From assembly GCA_037974665.1 (NCBI GenBank), contig CM075778.1, positions 25,486,001-25,550,000 of the forward strand: DNA of 64,000 nt, read 5' to 3'. Within the stretch, counting starts at the first letter, position 1. Each line of letters opens with the position of its first letter. A program made the translations under genes and the position numbers. The notes below the pieces were generated by a model that was not told the origin of the DNA, made no database searches, and saw only the letters and a program-made list of their open reading frames with translations. The stretch comes from Ehretia macrophylla (lineage: Eukaryota > Streptophyta > Magnoliopsida > Boraginales > Ehretiaceae). Below are positions 23,497-34,413 of the stretch, piece by piece.

Positions 23497-24620
23497 GCCA
23501 ATTTAACATATCACCCTTCCATGAAGTCTTTCATTGTTTAATCCACAACTTACAAGTTTATCATTCAATCCACCAAGTTAATCTTAAATAAACATCGTAA
23601 ATTAATCAAAATAAAAAAAAAAATTACTTTTATTCAAAATATAATATTTTATGTATACATTTTAGCAAGTAATTTACTACTCTTCAAAATAAAAGAAAAA
23701 TGAAAAATAGAAATCTTCAAATCAAAGGTTTTATAAGAGTCCACCAAAATCAGAGCAAATACAACATAAAATAAAAGGTTTAATTCTTTATTCAAAATAT
23801 TTAAAAAGTTTAGTAGATAATTTGCCATGTATATATTTAGTGAATAATGGTAATTTGGAGTTGTGCAAAATAAAAGGAAAAATAAATCTTCAAGTCAAAG
23901 GTTTTTATAAGAGTACACCAAAATCCCAAGCAAATACAACGTCATCCCATGCAAATAGTACAAACAAACAACATAGTGCGGACCCAGAAATCCAATGTTG
24001 GGGGGGCCAAAAAAAAATTTTTGTACAGTGTCTTTTATAATATTTTTTTATCTAGTAGAAAAGAGACTCAATTTTTATATTTTTAAATTTTTTTTATAAT
24101 TTTATTAAAGAAAATTTGGTTATGATTTCATGTTACGGTATTTTAAAAGATTTGATAAGCAAAATAATCAATAAATATTAAAAGATTTGGCTTGATGCAA
24201 TAGATAATAGTTTTAGTTTAGTGGTTAGTTTTTAAATAAGATGTTATGAGTTCACAACTAATTAGAAGTCATGTTCTTTAAATATTAATTCTTTTTCATT
24301 CATAGCTAAAACTATAAAAATAAATACAATTATAGTGACTTGAACCCCCAACTATCAACATAATACTATTTGTAACTAACCACCAAGCTAACTTAATATT
24401 TTTGAAAGCTTTTATCACTTTTTAAATATTTATTTTGGGAGCCAAATCTAATTTTTTTTTAAAAATTCTATTAATTTTTTTCTTTTTTCTGGAGGTTAGG
24501 GGGCGGGGCCCCCGTCGGTGCCCCCTAAATCCGCCCCTGATAGTACACACACAAAAAAAGCTCTAGCCAAACACAAATACACCATTCCAACGCGGTTTCT
24601 CTTTCAATACTCCACAAGAA
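23497..24620. repeat. Copy of the LRR-gene upstream region (match to 48290-49000)
   Basis: From GCCAATTTAACATATCACCC to CCATTCCAACGCGGTTTCT this follows 48290-49000, apart from the hAT-like insert at 23978-24539. The match stops at the start of the LRR 5' leader, so no LRR exon is present here. Confidence 0.8.
23978..24539. mobile_element. hAT-like non-autonomous element with tRNA-like modules (copy 1)
   Basis: Ends GCGGACCCAGAAAT and, inverted, CAGGGGCGGATTTAGGGGG. The empty site is seen in unit 2 near 48925 (AACAACATAGTACACAC); here ATAGT is repeated on both sides. The left tip seems to have lost a few bases. Inside are a plus-strand A-box-like TTTAGTGGTTAGT (24216-24229) with a weak B box (24249-24261), and a minus-strand pair: A-box-like TAGCTTGGTGGTTAG (24390-24376) and B box GGTTCAAGTC (24346-24337). 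Confidence 0.6.
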
Positions 24621-25552
24621 CAATTGAACAAAGGTCACGATATGCCAAGCTGACCGAATCCTCCTAGCGTGCGAAACACAAGAATAAAACCCGTTGATCT
24701 GATTCTTTCTCTTCAACCTATGATGTTAAGCCTTAGCAGTTGGGTAGTCGAGAGGAATACCTCTTTCCCTTTAGCATGAATAATCTAACCAATTATCTTA
24801 TTTCATATATAGGTGATCCTGTTCGTTTAAAGAGCTAGTAATAACTTTCTTCCCACCCGAAAATCGTAATAAGCTGGGCGAAAGACACACAGGCATCAAC
24901 TGACCTAAAATCAATTGGAATTGTCTCTCCAAAGGGTGTCAACCAAGCCCCAGCCAACAAAAGGAAAAATGCTACATTCAGAATCTATTCCCTAGCAGAA
25001 AACTACTTATTCATTCACCTCACAATGCCAAATGAGGTCTTTGGGCTTCCCGTGTATTCATCCAAATCATATCCATGAGAAAGTTATGGACACGTTCACG
25101 AAACTGGAAGTCTTTCAATCCTATGCAGTTAATTCCAATGGGTGTGCTTAAGAGCTGGTGGCAACCAAATACCTTTCACACCTAACCCAGGCTTTTGCCA
25201 ACAACCTATCTTTCAAAATCCACTGGGTAAACTTAGCAACAATCCAAGAATAGCTAAAAAGGCTTGAATAGACAGCAAGAGATGGCTTAAGATCAGTAGT
25301 CCGATCAACATGAAACACAAGAGCTCTTTTGACGACCTCAATGTCATTTCTAGTCAGCGGCACTTTACGATAAGGCCTGTTTTTGGCAAGTGCTTATGGG
25401 GGTACATGGATCCTTCAATGCACTTACCTTATACGATCAAGCTCTCCCCAATCTTTTACCTCTAATAACGCCAGCAACGACGTCAGTCTGCAGCGGTCTT
25501 CTTTACATGCTAGTCAACACAACGTGTCCTTGTAACACCTACAACCTGAATC
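24621..25552. other. Unassigned stretch, no gene recognised
   Basis: More GC-balanced than its surroundings. A minus-strand frame at 25148-25363 (71 aa) has no family I recognise; given the LTR-like junction to its right it may be leader or gag sequence of a decayed retroelement. I cannot support more than that. Confidence 0.3.
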
Positions 25553-26636
25553 TAAGCTATTGATACCAGTTGTTATGACGGAAGCACACATACCTAAGCT
25601 ATTGATACCAGTTGTTAGGATAGAAGCATGCACACAAATGTAAAATGAGAAAAATCAATATAGATTTAAAGTGGTTTGGTATCTGCCTACAAACAACGAT
25701 TACAATTTTTCAAGGTAAAAACAATAAATAAACCCCCTTTTTCACGTGCTCACAACCTACCCCTACATCCAATCCCGTTCTCGCTCAATTGAGAGTACAA
25801 TGAGTGATTTTGAAACACCTATACACAAGCTAAAGACGTGAACTAATCCTATCCCTGCAGTATAAGGATTCTTATTGTTTCCTAATTCTACTCTAATTAG
25901 ATTAGATATCTAACTTATTTTGAAAATACACTTGGACTTTACACTTGAGCCACGATCCAACAATATGAAAGTGTAATTCACCTGTAAGTCGTTGCGAATA
26001 ATTAATTTTAATAATTAATTAAATTAGAACTCCTTTCTAATTAATTCACAAATCGTGAGTGACACCTAGCAGTGTATCACAATTACCCAATTAAAGATGA
26101 AGTGCAAGTACTCGAACCCATTTAGTAATTTCTATGCAATCAAATCTTATTGTCTAATTATCCCGATTGAGTCAGAGTCATGAATTGGGTCGTCAAACTC
26201 TATTACTCAATCATATGCCGGAATCTATTTAATTAGTAACTTATGAATAATCTGTGGAATGCCTTCCACTATTCCACCTTATCCAATGATTTTTAGTTAC
26301 TTAATTAATAGATTGCATAAGATTCTCAATTGACAGTTTCCGTATCTACACACACATATCTCCATGATGGAATAGATCGTAACCATTTAATACATTGTCT
26401 AATTCGTGATTAAGACTAGCTTAATTGCATCAACAAGTTATAGTATTCCTGATCATGAGATAAATGTGGTGTCTCAAATCTGAAGATTAATTGCATGATT
26501 AAATTATACAATAAATTATTGACCAATCCATGTAATTCATTGTATTGATGGTCAAGTCCAGTTACTTAATCGCAACAAGTACCAATACATCTAATATGAT
26601 GATATGAGACTAATCGGCCAATTTAATATTAGCATC
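25553..26636 (-). mobile_element. Probable LTR fossil with a duplicated primer-site junction
   Basis: CTAAGCTATTGATACCAG followed by TTGTTA occurs twice (25553-25594, 25593-25634). GATACCAG before TGTTA is the minus-strand form of an LTR end next to a primer site, so an LTR reading leftward probably begins at about 25614. The AT-rich DNA to about 26636 has no frames and would be the LTR body. No partner LTR is found in the window, and the left boundary is uncertain. Confidence 0.35.
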
Positions 26637-26642
26637 TATCAA

Positions 26643-27188
26643 AAATGGATGTTGATAGCATCTATCAACATCAAAGTTCATATAAACTTTGATGTTAATG
26701 TTTCTATCAACAAAATGCAGTCGTAGACCAGCTTCTTCAAAGGATGTTAACATTAAAGTTTATGCAGTCGTAGACCAGCTTCTTCAAAGGATGTTAACAT
26801 CAAAGTTTAAAGAAACTTTGATGTTTCTATCAACAAAATGCAGTCGTAGACCAGTTTCTTCAAAGGATGTTAACATCAAAGTTTATGCAGTCGTAGACCA
26901 ACTTCTTCAAAGGATGTTAACATCAAAGTTTATAGAAACTTTGATGTTTCTATCAACAAAATGCAGTCGTAGACCAGCTTCTTCTAAGGATGTTAACGTC
27001 AAAGTTTATGCAGTCGTAGACCAGCTTCTTCAAAGGATGTAAACATCAAAGTTTATAGAAACTTTGATGTTTGTATCAACAAAATGCAGTCATAGACCAG
27101 CTTCTTCAAAGGATGTTAACATCAAAGTTTATATGAACTTTGATGTTGATAGATGCTATCAACATCCACTGTTGATAGATGCTATCAA
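26643..27188. repeat. Fold-back cluster with a 123-bp tandem array upstream of paralog 2
   Basis: Outer arms of about 60 bp (ATGTTGATAGCATCTATCAA at left, its inverse at right) enclose about 3.4 direct units of about 123 bp, starting at 26708, 26831, 26954 and 27078. Each unit has two copies of TGCAGTCGTAGACCAGCTTC plus AAGGATGTTAACATC and a small hairpin (CATCAAAGTTT / AAACTTTGATG). The TGCAGTCGTAGACC motif is also present once in the promoter of each paralog, so the array seems grown from promoter sequence. Confidence 0.85.
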
Positions 27189-27500
27189 CATCAAAGTGTA
27201 AACAAGCAAAATGGGAAGCATAGGCACAGTGTAAACAAGCAAAATGAGAAGCGTAGGCACAGAAGATATGTATGATTAAAAATGAGAAGCATAGGCACAG
27301 TGTAAACAAGCAAAATATCTTCTGGGCCTATGCTTCTCATTTTTAATCATACATATCTTCTGTGCTTAATATATCTTCTGTGCTTGTTTACACTGTGTAA
27401 ACAAGCAAAATGAGAAGCATATCTTCTGTGCCTATGCTTCTCATTTTGATAGCATCTATCAACATTGGATGTTGATAGCATCTATCAACATTTGAAGAAG
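27189..27500. repeat. Second fold-back cluster adjoining the paralog 2 promoter
   Basis: Direct and inverse copies of GTGTAAACAAGCAAAATG, GAGAAGCATAGGCACAG and AGATATGTATGATTAAAAAT, ending with two GATAGCATCTATCAACAT copies shared with the cluster to the left. The last unit runs into TTTGAAGAAGCTTCGCATGC, the start of the conserved promoter. Confidence 0.8.
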
Positions 27501-27580
27501 CTTCGCATGCAGTCATAGACCAGCTTGTGTTGTTATACAAATAGTCAATAGGATGTCTAGCAAAATGCCAACACAATCTT

Positions 27581-27588
27581 TATAAATA
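27581..27588 (+). promoter_or_regulatory. TATA box of paralog 2
   Basis: TATAAATA, 56 bases before the ATG at 27644; conserved at the same place in paralog 1. Confidence 0.6.
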
Positions 27589-27643
27589 TCCCCAAACATC
27601 CCCAACTACTGAACTACCACTAACCTGAGACCTTTCCTCTTGT

Positions 27644-28243
27644 ATGCGGAGGGGTGCTGGAATTCAAAAAATGCAAGATAGAGTGGCATCGCAGACTAGT
27701 CCCGAAGCTCCGGTGGTGGTTGATGAGTCTCAACTCCATCCTGACCCCGAAGCCCCGGCCGTGGTTGATCTGCCTCAATCACAGTTATCGCTTCCCGAAA
27801 CTGATCATCAGGCTCCAAGCCTGGTCGTGCTGGAACCAGCTCCTCCTAACCCATACCATGTTGGTGCACCACCTCAGCGTCATCACTACTTTCCCATGCC
27901 AGAGTGGCTTTCTCTAGTCTTGGGGTTTTGCCTTGCAGCAATGGGCATAGCCGTCCAGCAAGTGCAGACGACTGGTAATAAGCACCTACCTCTGACCTTT
28001 CACTTTGCATCTTTTGCCGTGGTGCTAGCCTTCGCAGCTCTTGTAATTTCCAAATATGTACCCACAAGTTTTGGGACTCAAGTCCAAGTGATTGAACATG
28101 CGGCTGCATTCTTTGGTGTCACGGCTTTCTTCTTTATCCTCTCCATGTTCTTTCCATTCTTCCTCAAGCTCATGACCTTGGCAGTCTATTTAATTTCCAT
28201 TGTCGTTATTCTTCTCTCACATTATTGTAAATTTACCAGATAG
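27644..28243 (+). CDS. Small four-helix membrane protein, paralog 2 (199 aa), function unknown
   Basis: Single-exon frame from MRRGAGIQKM to a stop at 28243. Compared with paralog 1 it has about 12 substitutions and seven extra residues (S-L-V-V-L-E-P) in the proline-rich tail at about 58-64; the four hydrophobic segments fall at about 88-106, 117-138, 149-170 and 173-193. Substitutions in the helices are conservative. Upstream lies a TATA box and, within 150 bp, a fold-back array. Frames overlapping it in other phases are shadows. Family and role are unknown to me; a membrane location is inferred from hydrophobicity alone. Confidence 0.75.
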   Translation: MRRGAGIQKMQDRVASQTSPEAPVVVDESQLHPDPEAPAVVDLPQSQLSLPETDHQAPSLVVLEPAPPNPYHVGAPPQRHHYFPMPEWLSLVLGFCLAAMGIAVQQVQTTGNKHLPLTFHFASFAVVLAFAALVISKYVPTSFGTQVQVIEHAAAFFGVTAFFFILSMFFPFFLKLMTLAVYLISIVVILLSHYCKFTR

Positions 28244-29330
28244 CTTTCGCCTAGAATTGTCATTCTTGTTCTTTTTGTTCGTGAAATGTAACGAATTTCA
28301 GATGGTTTGTTTATGTATCATATTGATAACTGACTCTCCTATTCTCACTCCTTTTAGATTATGTTTGTTGTATTTTTCAAATTCAATTTCCGTGTAATTC
28401 TTATCTTCATATTCACCATTGTATAGCTGATTTAAACACTGTTGTAATGTACTATTAAATTAATTAGAGAAACACTTTCTCCTTTCACATATACTATTTT
28501 GCTTCACTAGAACTTGAAACAGAGTATAATATAATTAACAATGCATGTTATTTGCACTACTTATGCTTCGGAAAAAAAGCCATTTTGTAGTTCCTATAAA
28601 TTTGTAAATCTCTCCACGTTCCAAGAAACTTTAATTCCTTTTGTGAATTTTTATGGAAAAAAAAAAAGGAAGAATAATGTATTAAACTAAGAATTTTTCC
28701 CTTACAAGTGTCAGAAATTTGTTATTTTGGCAAATTTCTTTTACTTCATGCAACGACACTGTAGGAAGGAGTTTTAGCTAAAAATAGGTTAGTGTGATCA
28801 TTTGGTTCTTGGTGTTTTAAAAAAAAAAAAAAAATTACTTTAGTGCGGTCAAATTTCAACTAACAAGTTGGAAACTAATAAAAGAAAAAAGAAAAATGGT
28901 CCAAGAAATAGTTGGCCACAATAGTCAAATTGCAAGTAAGGCTAAAAATCATATTTTAGTGCATTATCCCTCTTTTTGGCGAAAATTACTAATGGAGTTA
29001 AAATGCAGAAACCTGTTAAGGAATTTTAAAATTCATAGACATCTAAACTTACCCTATTTTTCAAGAACGAAGATGGTTATTTTCTCTTATGGTTCTAATA
29101 CTTGATTTAACTCAGTACAGTTATAATGAGATAATTTTAATAAGGATTTAATAACTCAATACTTCAAACTAGGCGGACTCACCCTGTAATTTATTTTATG
29201 TTTATTTCACAAAAACAAAAATTACTTTCTTGATAAAAAAATTACTATTGTCAATTTCATGAAATAATAAGAGAATTAGAAATGTATATGCTAGTATATT
29301 GTACATGGAATTTAAAATGGCGCCAACTTA

Positions 29331-30263
29331 GAGCCTTTTTGGAATGCATTTCAAAAACAGTTTTTTAGTTTTTAAAAACTAAAAAACTAAAAAAATTGTT
29401 TGGGTGAAAGTGTTTTGAAAAATAGTTTTTAAAAATACTTCTCAAAAAGCTATGCTTAAAAACTAAAACAAGAAAACAATTGTTCCCAAAACTCTCCAAA
29501 GCACGGGGAACTACTTATTTCATTAATGGCAGTTCGTAAATAAGTCCAACTGATCACTCCAAGACTAAACTGCAAATATGACTTTGCAAAATATCTCTCT
29601 CACCATTCTCTTTCTTCTTTTGTCAGATGCATCTCACTTCCATCTTCTCTTTGTTCTTCTTTTTTAACTAACGCTAGATCTAGTATATCAGCACCAAAAA
29701 AAAAAAAAAAAAAAATCAGAACTGTTCTTCGTGAGTTCGAAAGAAGGCTACAAGCTTTCTAGGCTATTGCAACGTAAATCCACGCAAGAAGGTTGGGTTT
29801 TTCTAGGCTATTGCAACGTGATAATATCGCTAATTTGATGTGGTTAGAGCATGCAGGTGTTTCATAGCTAGAATTTGTATAATAACTTTTATATATGTAA
29901 AATATTTGATCTCTAAGTAGGATTTATACAATAACTTTTATGTATAATATTTGTTTTATTTTAATATTATAAACTCTATAATATTATCTAAATTTAGGAA
30001 TATAATTTATTAACTTATTATATATAAATAAAAATATATATTTTCATTCTTGACACTCAAATGAATTTTTTGTTTTTTTGTACTCAAAACTGTTTTCTAT
30101 AGCACTTTTACTAAACAAATTTTCTATTTTTTTATTTTGAAAACTTAATTTGGAAACAAGTCCACTCAAATAATTTTTTTGTTTTTTTATTTTTAAAAAT
30201 AGTTTTTCAAAACCATTCTTAAACTATTCTACAAAACTAAAATACAAAAACACTTCCAGGCCC
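29331..30263. mobile_element. Tourist/PIF-Harbinger-like non-autonomous element, 933 bp
   Basis: Ends GAGCCTTTTTGGAATGCATT and, inverted, GGGCCTGGAAGTGTTTTTG; flanked by TTA on both sides (29328-29330, 30264-30266). Unit 1 has the empty site with one TTA at about 5008 (AAACTTAGCATTTGG). A three-base TTA duplication and GGGCCT-type ends fit PIF/Harbinger derivatives. No transposase frame. Confidence 0.75.
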
Positions 30264-31735
30264 TTAGCATTTGGAGAATTTTAGTAAACATTTAAAAGAT
30301 ATGCGATTCAAGCAGAGTGCAGATTCCCAGTTATTCAACGCACTCATATCTTCGGCCTGTCATTGTCCTCCACGTAAGGCAATTAGATCTGCATTCATGT
30401 TAGACAATATACACAATTGAGTATATTGCAAATTATTTGCATATTGAACACGAAATTGTTCCATCGGAAATATTTTTTGTTTTCTTTTACAGAAAAAATG
30501 TATAATCATTTATGCTTTATTTATTTTTTTCCGTACTAGCCACTTAAACAAATATATGAAGGCCAACATATAGGTTTTAATCTGAGGTTATGTTTGGTCT
30601 AAATGGGAAATTTCAATTTTTCAACTGTAGAGATTTTAGAGTAGAACTTTTGTTAAAAGTGTTATTGAATAAAAATCGTTGATTGTTTGGCCTGTGTTAG
30701 ACAACGTTGAGCTTTTAAAAAATTTAATGGTAATATCGAATTTTAAAAAATATAGATGGGTATATTTGAAAGGAAAAAAAAGAAAAAAAAAGTTTCCCAC
30801 ATTATGTAAAATAATTTTGCAAAAGTCTTGTTTGAAAAGCTTCAAATTGGAGCTTTTCATTTTTTAGTTTTTTTGAACTTCATATTTTACCTAAAAACAC
30901 TTTAAAAGATAGGTCAAACAAGTTAGTTCAGCTTCTAAACGCACAGAAATCGCTTTTAAGTGTTTAAAAGTTAGGTTAAACAAAGTCTTAGTCGTATTGG
31001 AAACTAAACTTGAATTTGGTAAACATTAGTATGCATTTGGGCTAGTATTAATAATTATATATTTGGTCCAAAATGAAAATGTAGCCCAATTGTAAACCCA
31101 AGATGAAAAATAATCCAGCCTAACTCTTGAATAGTCATGGAAGAATATCATGGAGATATTATCTTGGATGAATCTATGAGAGAATAATTTATTTCAAATA
31201 TTTTTGATTAACTAGAATTATCTTGGAAGGATATATGGGATTATTTTGACTTTACAATATTATCTAGGATATTCGATAAAGAAAATCAACTTTTATCAAT
31301 GAATTGGAATAAATAGTGTTAATTATATAAATTTTAATATAATCAATTTAAGCCAATTTATAAAATTTAGTTATTGCAGAACGAAAATATAAAAAAATAA
31401 ATTTAGAAATCACATTTATATGGATACTACTAAACCACCTTTTGCTTTTTAGATGAAGTACCTCGGGCAGGGAAAGGATATGAGTTGTCTTCCTAATATG
31501 TGTCCAAACATAAGATATTTATAAGAAGAAAAAGTTTCGTTAAAAAACCTTTTTCATATGAATAGAGAAACTCTAATATTAAAATCAATGAGATTGCTGG
31601 ATCTCACGAAACTTGTAAGAGATGAATCTTAGGCATCTGTGCACCTTAGCCACTTATCAGCAATCATATTCCTACCCCCTTAATTTTCACTAAAATGTTT
31701 CAGTGAATCAAATAAAAGAAACAAAGATCTGTTGC

Positions 31736-32400
31736 ATAAGTATACGAGTAACAAAAGGGGAAAATATAAAGCAAGAACTTCCTCTATGTTTCCCCCCTAT
31801 ATGAACCAGTCTCTCTCCCATAACCATCATCAAGCATCAAATCAACTTTAATAGTGTGGAAACGAAATGTTGATAAAGGGGAAAAAACAAAGGAAGAAAA
31901 AAAAGAAACAAAGATTACGTGGAGAACAGACACACAAACATATACACAGATGTGCACACACACACAAAGAGAGAGAGAGAGAGTGAGACAAAGATAGAGA
32001 GAGAGGAGGAGGAGGAGGAGATGAAGCAATAACCAATATTTTCAGGAGCTGTCCAGAGATAAAACGGGAAGGAACAAAAATTGTAACCCTTTTTTTTTTT
32101 TTTTTTCTCAATCAGCAAATGAATATTTCATTGCAACAAGACAAAATACAAAAGGGAAGAAAAGCCCCCTGGTCAAAAATACATTGTAGTGAAGTTACAA
32201 AAGAATGTTGTCACTAATATTCCATAATTTACAAATCTAATATTGATGTCTGTACGTCGGACGTGCAGTTTGCCTTCAAATTTGATACTAATGTCAGCTT
32301 TGATCCTGTCGTGAACATCTCCTGCATAATTAGTTGTTCAATAACATACTTGTTTTCACTTTCCTCTACACTTAATCAAGGCTCCTTATTGAGATAAACT
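31736..32400. other. 665-bp segment present in unit 2 only
   Basis: Replaces about 35 bp of unit 1 (near 6545-6575). Contains a GA-rich run with GAGAGA and GGAGGAGG at about 31968-32020 and an A/T run at about 32090-32105. No terminal repeats or gene recognised. Confidence 0.6.
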
Positions 32401-33030
32401 CAAGCACAGATATGTAAGATTTAACAAGCAAAGCTCAACAGCGGAGCTATTTGATTAAATTTAGAACAAAAGGCTGTAAATTACACTATGATAGGACCAA
32501 TTTCAGAGCAATTGGTAGCTCCAGAAGAATGAGAAAAGAGGAGTAAGAAATCCGATACAACTTTTTTTCTGCCTGCTGAAGATACATTCTCTGCTAATTT
32601 TATAGGCTTTGCTTTCACTTGTATTATTGCTGCTTTCCTTCTGCCACATCATCAGTCTCTTCTTGCTTCTGCTATGATGTGGGCTTTTGTTTGCTCTGTT
32701 GTTTGGTTCATGACACTTACTCATGCATTGAAGTTTCAAGCTCCTACATCACATATTCAACAATTCTCAATATTTTATTTTACCAAGCGATTGTTGAAAA
32801 AATTGAATTTGTTTAAGTAAAAAAGATACACGACAATTCATTTTTTCTTCACCTGTTATCTCATCTTCCTTATTCTTAAGCACTTTGACATAAATCAAGA
32901 ATGACTAAATGCGGGAAGGTTCACACGTTCATAATTAAATCATCATCCAGTGATGATTGTGCTCACCAAAATCAAGAGCAACTTACTAATCATCTGATGG
33001 CTTGATTTTGAGGAAAATGGCTAAATGAGA

Positions 33031-33853
33031 TTAGTCAAACAAGAACTTGTTTTCCTTCAAATCTTCTTCACTAGCACCAAGTAAGTATCTATAATTTGCA
33101 ATATGTGAATTCTCATCTGATATGAGTGAAGCAAACAAAGCCATGGGACCATAAATTTCACTATATGACGATGAAAATGTATTTTCCATCCATCGAAAAG
33201 GATCTTTCGTTTGATCCACAAATTCCATCCTCTTTAGAACCAACAGCAATAGAAGAAATTGGTGGTACATTAATATCAACTATAGAGTTAGCAAATGACA
33301 GATAATCAATTCAAAATAATATATTGACATGTTTACTTGTGTTAAATTTGCAAAAGAATTAACAAATTTTCCTGCACGTGCGCATGAACATAGTCAAATT
33401 TCCAAGGCATACTATTAAGTGAGCATGGACAAGCAAAACCCACTTAACACTGGAAATGAATCCAAGGGAAATCCAAGCTCAGTTAGGTAGTTTGGGAGCA
33501 TGTTCTATGCGCTTCCTTCTGAATATGGCCGTGTCTTTGCACTACCAGATATGTGGCCTAATCAACTTTAAATGCTTTACAATTCAAGTAACTTCCTTAT
33601 TCTTTAAAGGATGATTTAATGGCCTCTATCATCACATAGTTCTTAATGAAAGCGATATAGATTAAGTTGTTCTTTTCTAGGTTATTTACAAAAAGCTATC
33701 CTGTGGGGAATGAGTAAAGACATTTATCAAGACGAAGTGAAATCAACTTCCAATTTTTCCGGAAGGTGACTCTCATGCGATTAGTACTAACCTTCTGAAA
33801 GGATCCAAATTGAACCACTCCAAGCGGGGTTCCACAGGGATCACTGCAATTGT
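33031..33853 (-). pseudogene. Exon-like segments of an unrecognised host gene, unit 2 copy
   Basis: Minus strand. Exon 2-like piece at 33853-33792 (62 nt, after TTTTGCAG, before GTTAGTAC), then exon 3-like piece at 33229-33031 ending in a stop; the latter translates with M-E-F-V-D-Q-T-K-D-P-F-R-W-M-E-N, and later Y-R-Y-L-L-G-A-S-E-E-D-L-K, which reads like real protein. The frame joins across a 562-bp intron. The matching exon 1 (13168-13248 in unit 1) is missing here: the LINE at 35242 starts where it should lie. So this copy has kept its last exon but lost its start. The product is unknown. Confidence 0.4.
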
Positions 33854-34078
33854 CTGCAAAATATAGTTTTGAGTTGTCATTAATTTGACATTGAACTTCA
33901 GAGTGAAAGATTGTATTTTGCCTTGTGAACGTTCTGTTTCGATTGCGTTCCTTACAAAACAATTGTACAATTGGCATTGATCCAGGGAGTTACAAGAGAT
34001 ATATATACACCTCTATCTATAAACTATTTGAAGGAGTTTATATCTAAGTAGGACTATGTGAAAGAGTCCAATAACTAA

Positions 34079-34413
34079 GGTTCCATTTGTTTGCCGTGAA
34101 ATATTTTCTCGAAAAATATTTTTCTAATTTTTCAGTATTTCAGTCAACAATTACAACTACTTTTGCTTAATTTTTCGGTGTTTGGTAACACCAAAAAATT
34201 GATCAACTGGAAAATATTTTCCGGTCAACAATTGCGTCTAATACAAAATTTGAGAAAATATTTATGGTCAACAATTACGGCTAGTATAAAATTTGGGAAA
34301 ATATTTTACGAAACTCACTATACATCCAAACACCATAAAATATTTTCTAATATTATATTTTTCAGAAAAATATTTTCTCTCAACAATTTATTTTACGGCA
34401 AACAAACGGAGCC
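34079..34413. mobile_element. Tourist-like MITE, 335 bp, TAA target duplication
   Basis: Ends GGTTCCATTTGTTTGCCGTG and, inverted, GGCTCCGTTTGTTTGCCGTA, flanked by TAA at 34076-34078 and 34414-34416. Repeated GAAAATATTTT motifs give strong internal pairing. Absent from unit 1. Confidence 0.8.

Larger units (their letters stand above)
27480..28690. repeat. Duplicated block, unit 2 (inverted match to 2630-3700)
   Basis: Holds paralog 2, its promoter and its 3' flank down to TGCTTCACTAGAACTTGAAAC and GCCATTTTGTAG, all found in reverse order around paralog 1. Confidence 0.85.

Noticed and set aside
26689-27042. 117-aa repetitive frame
   Set aside because: It is the 123-bp array read through; the units are in frame only because 123 is a multiple of three, and no protein character is seen.
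26643-27500. CRISPR-like array
   Set aside because: Repeats are long, contain inverse copies, and the spacers are not unique; the sequence is a plant nuclear one.
31784-32118. Serine/leucine-rich frames on the minus strand
   Set aside because: They come from a GA-rich microsatellite read in three frames.
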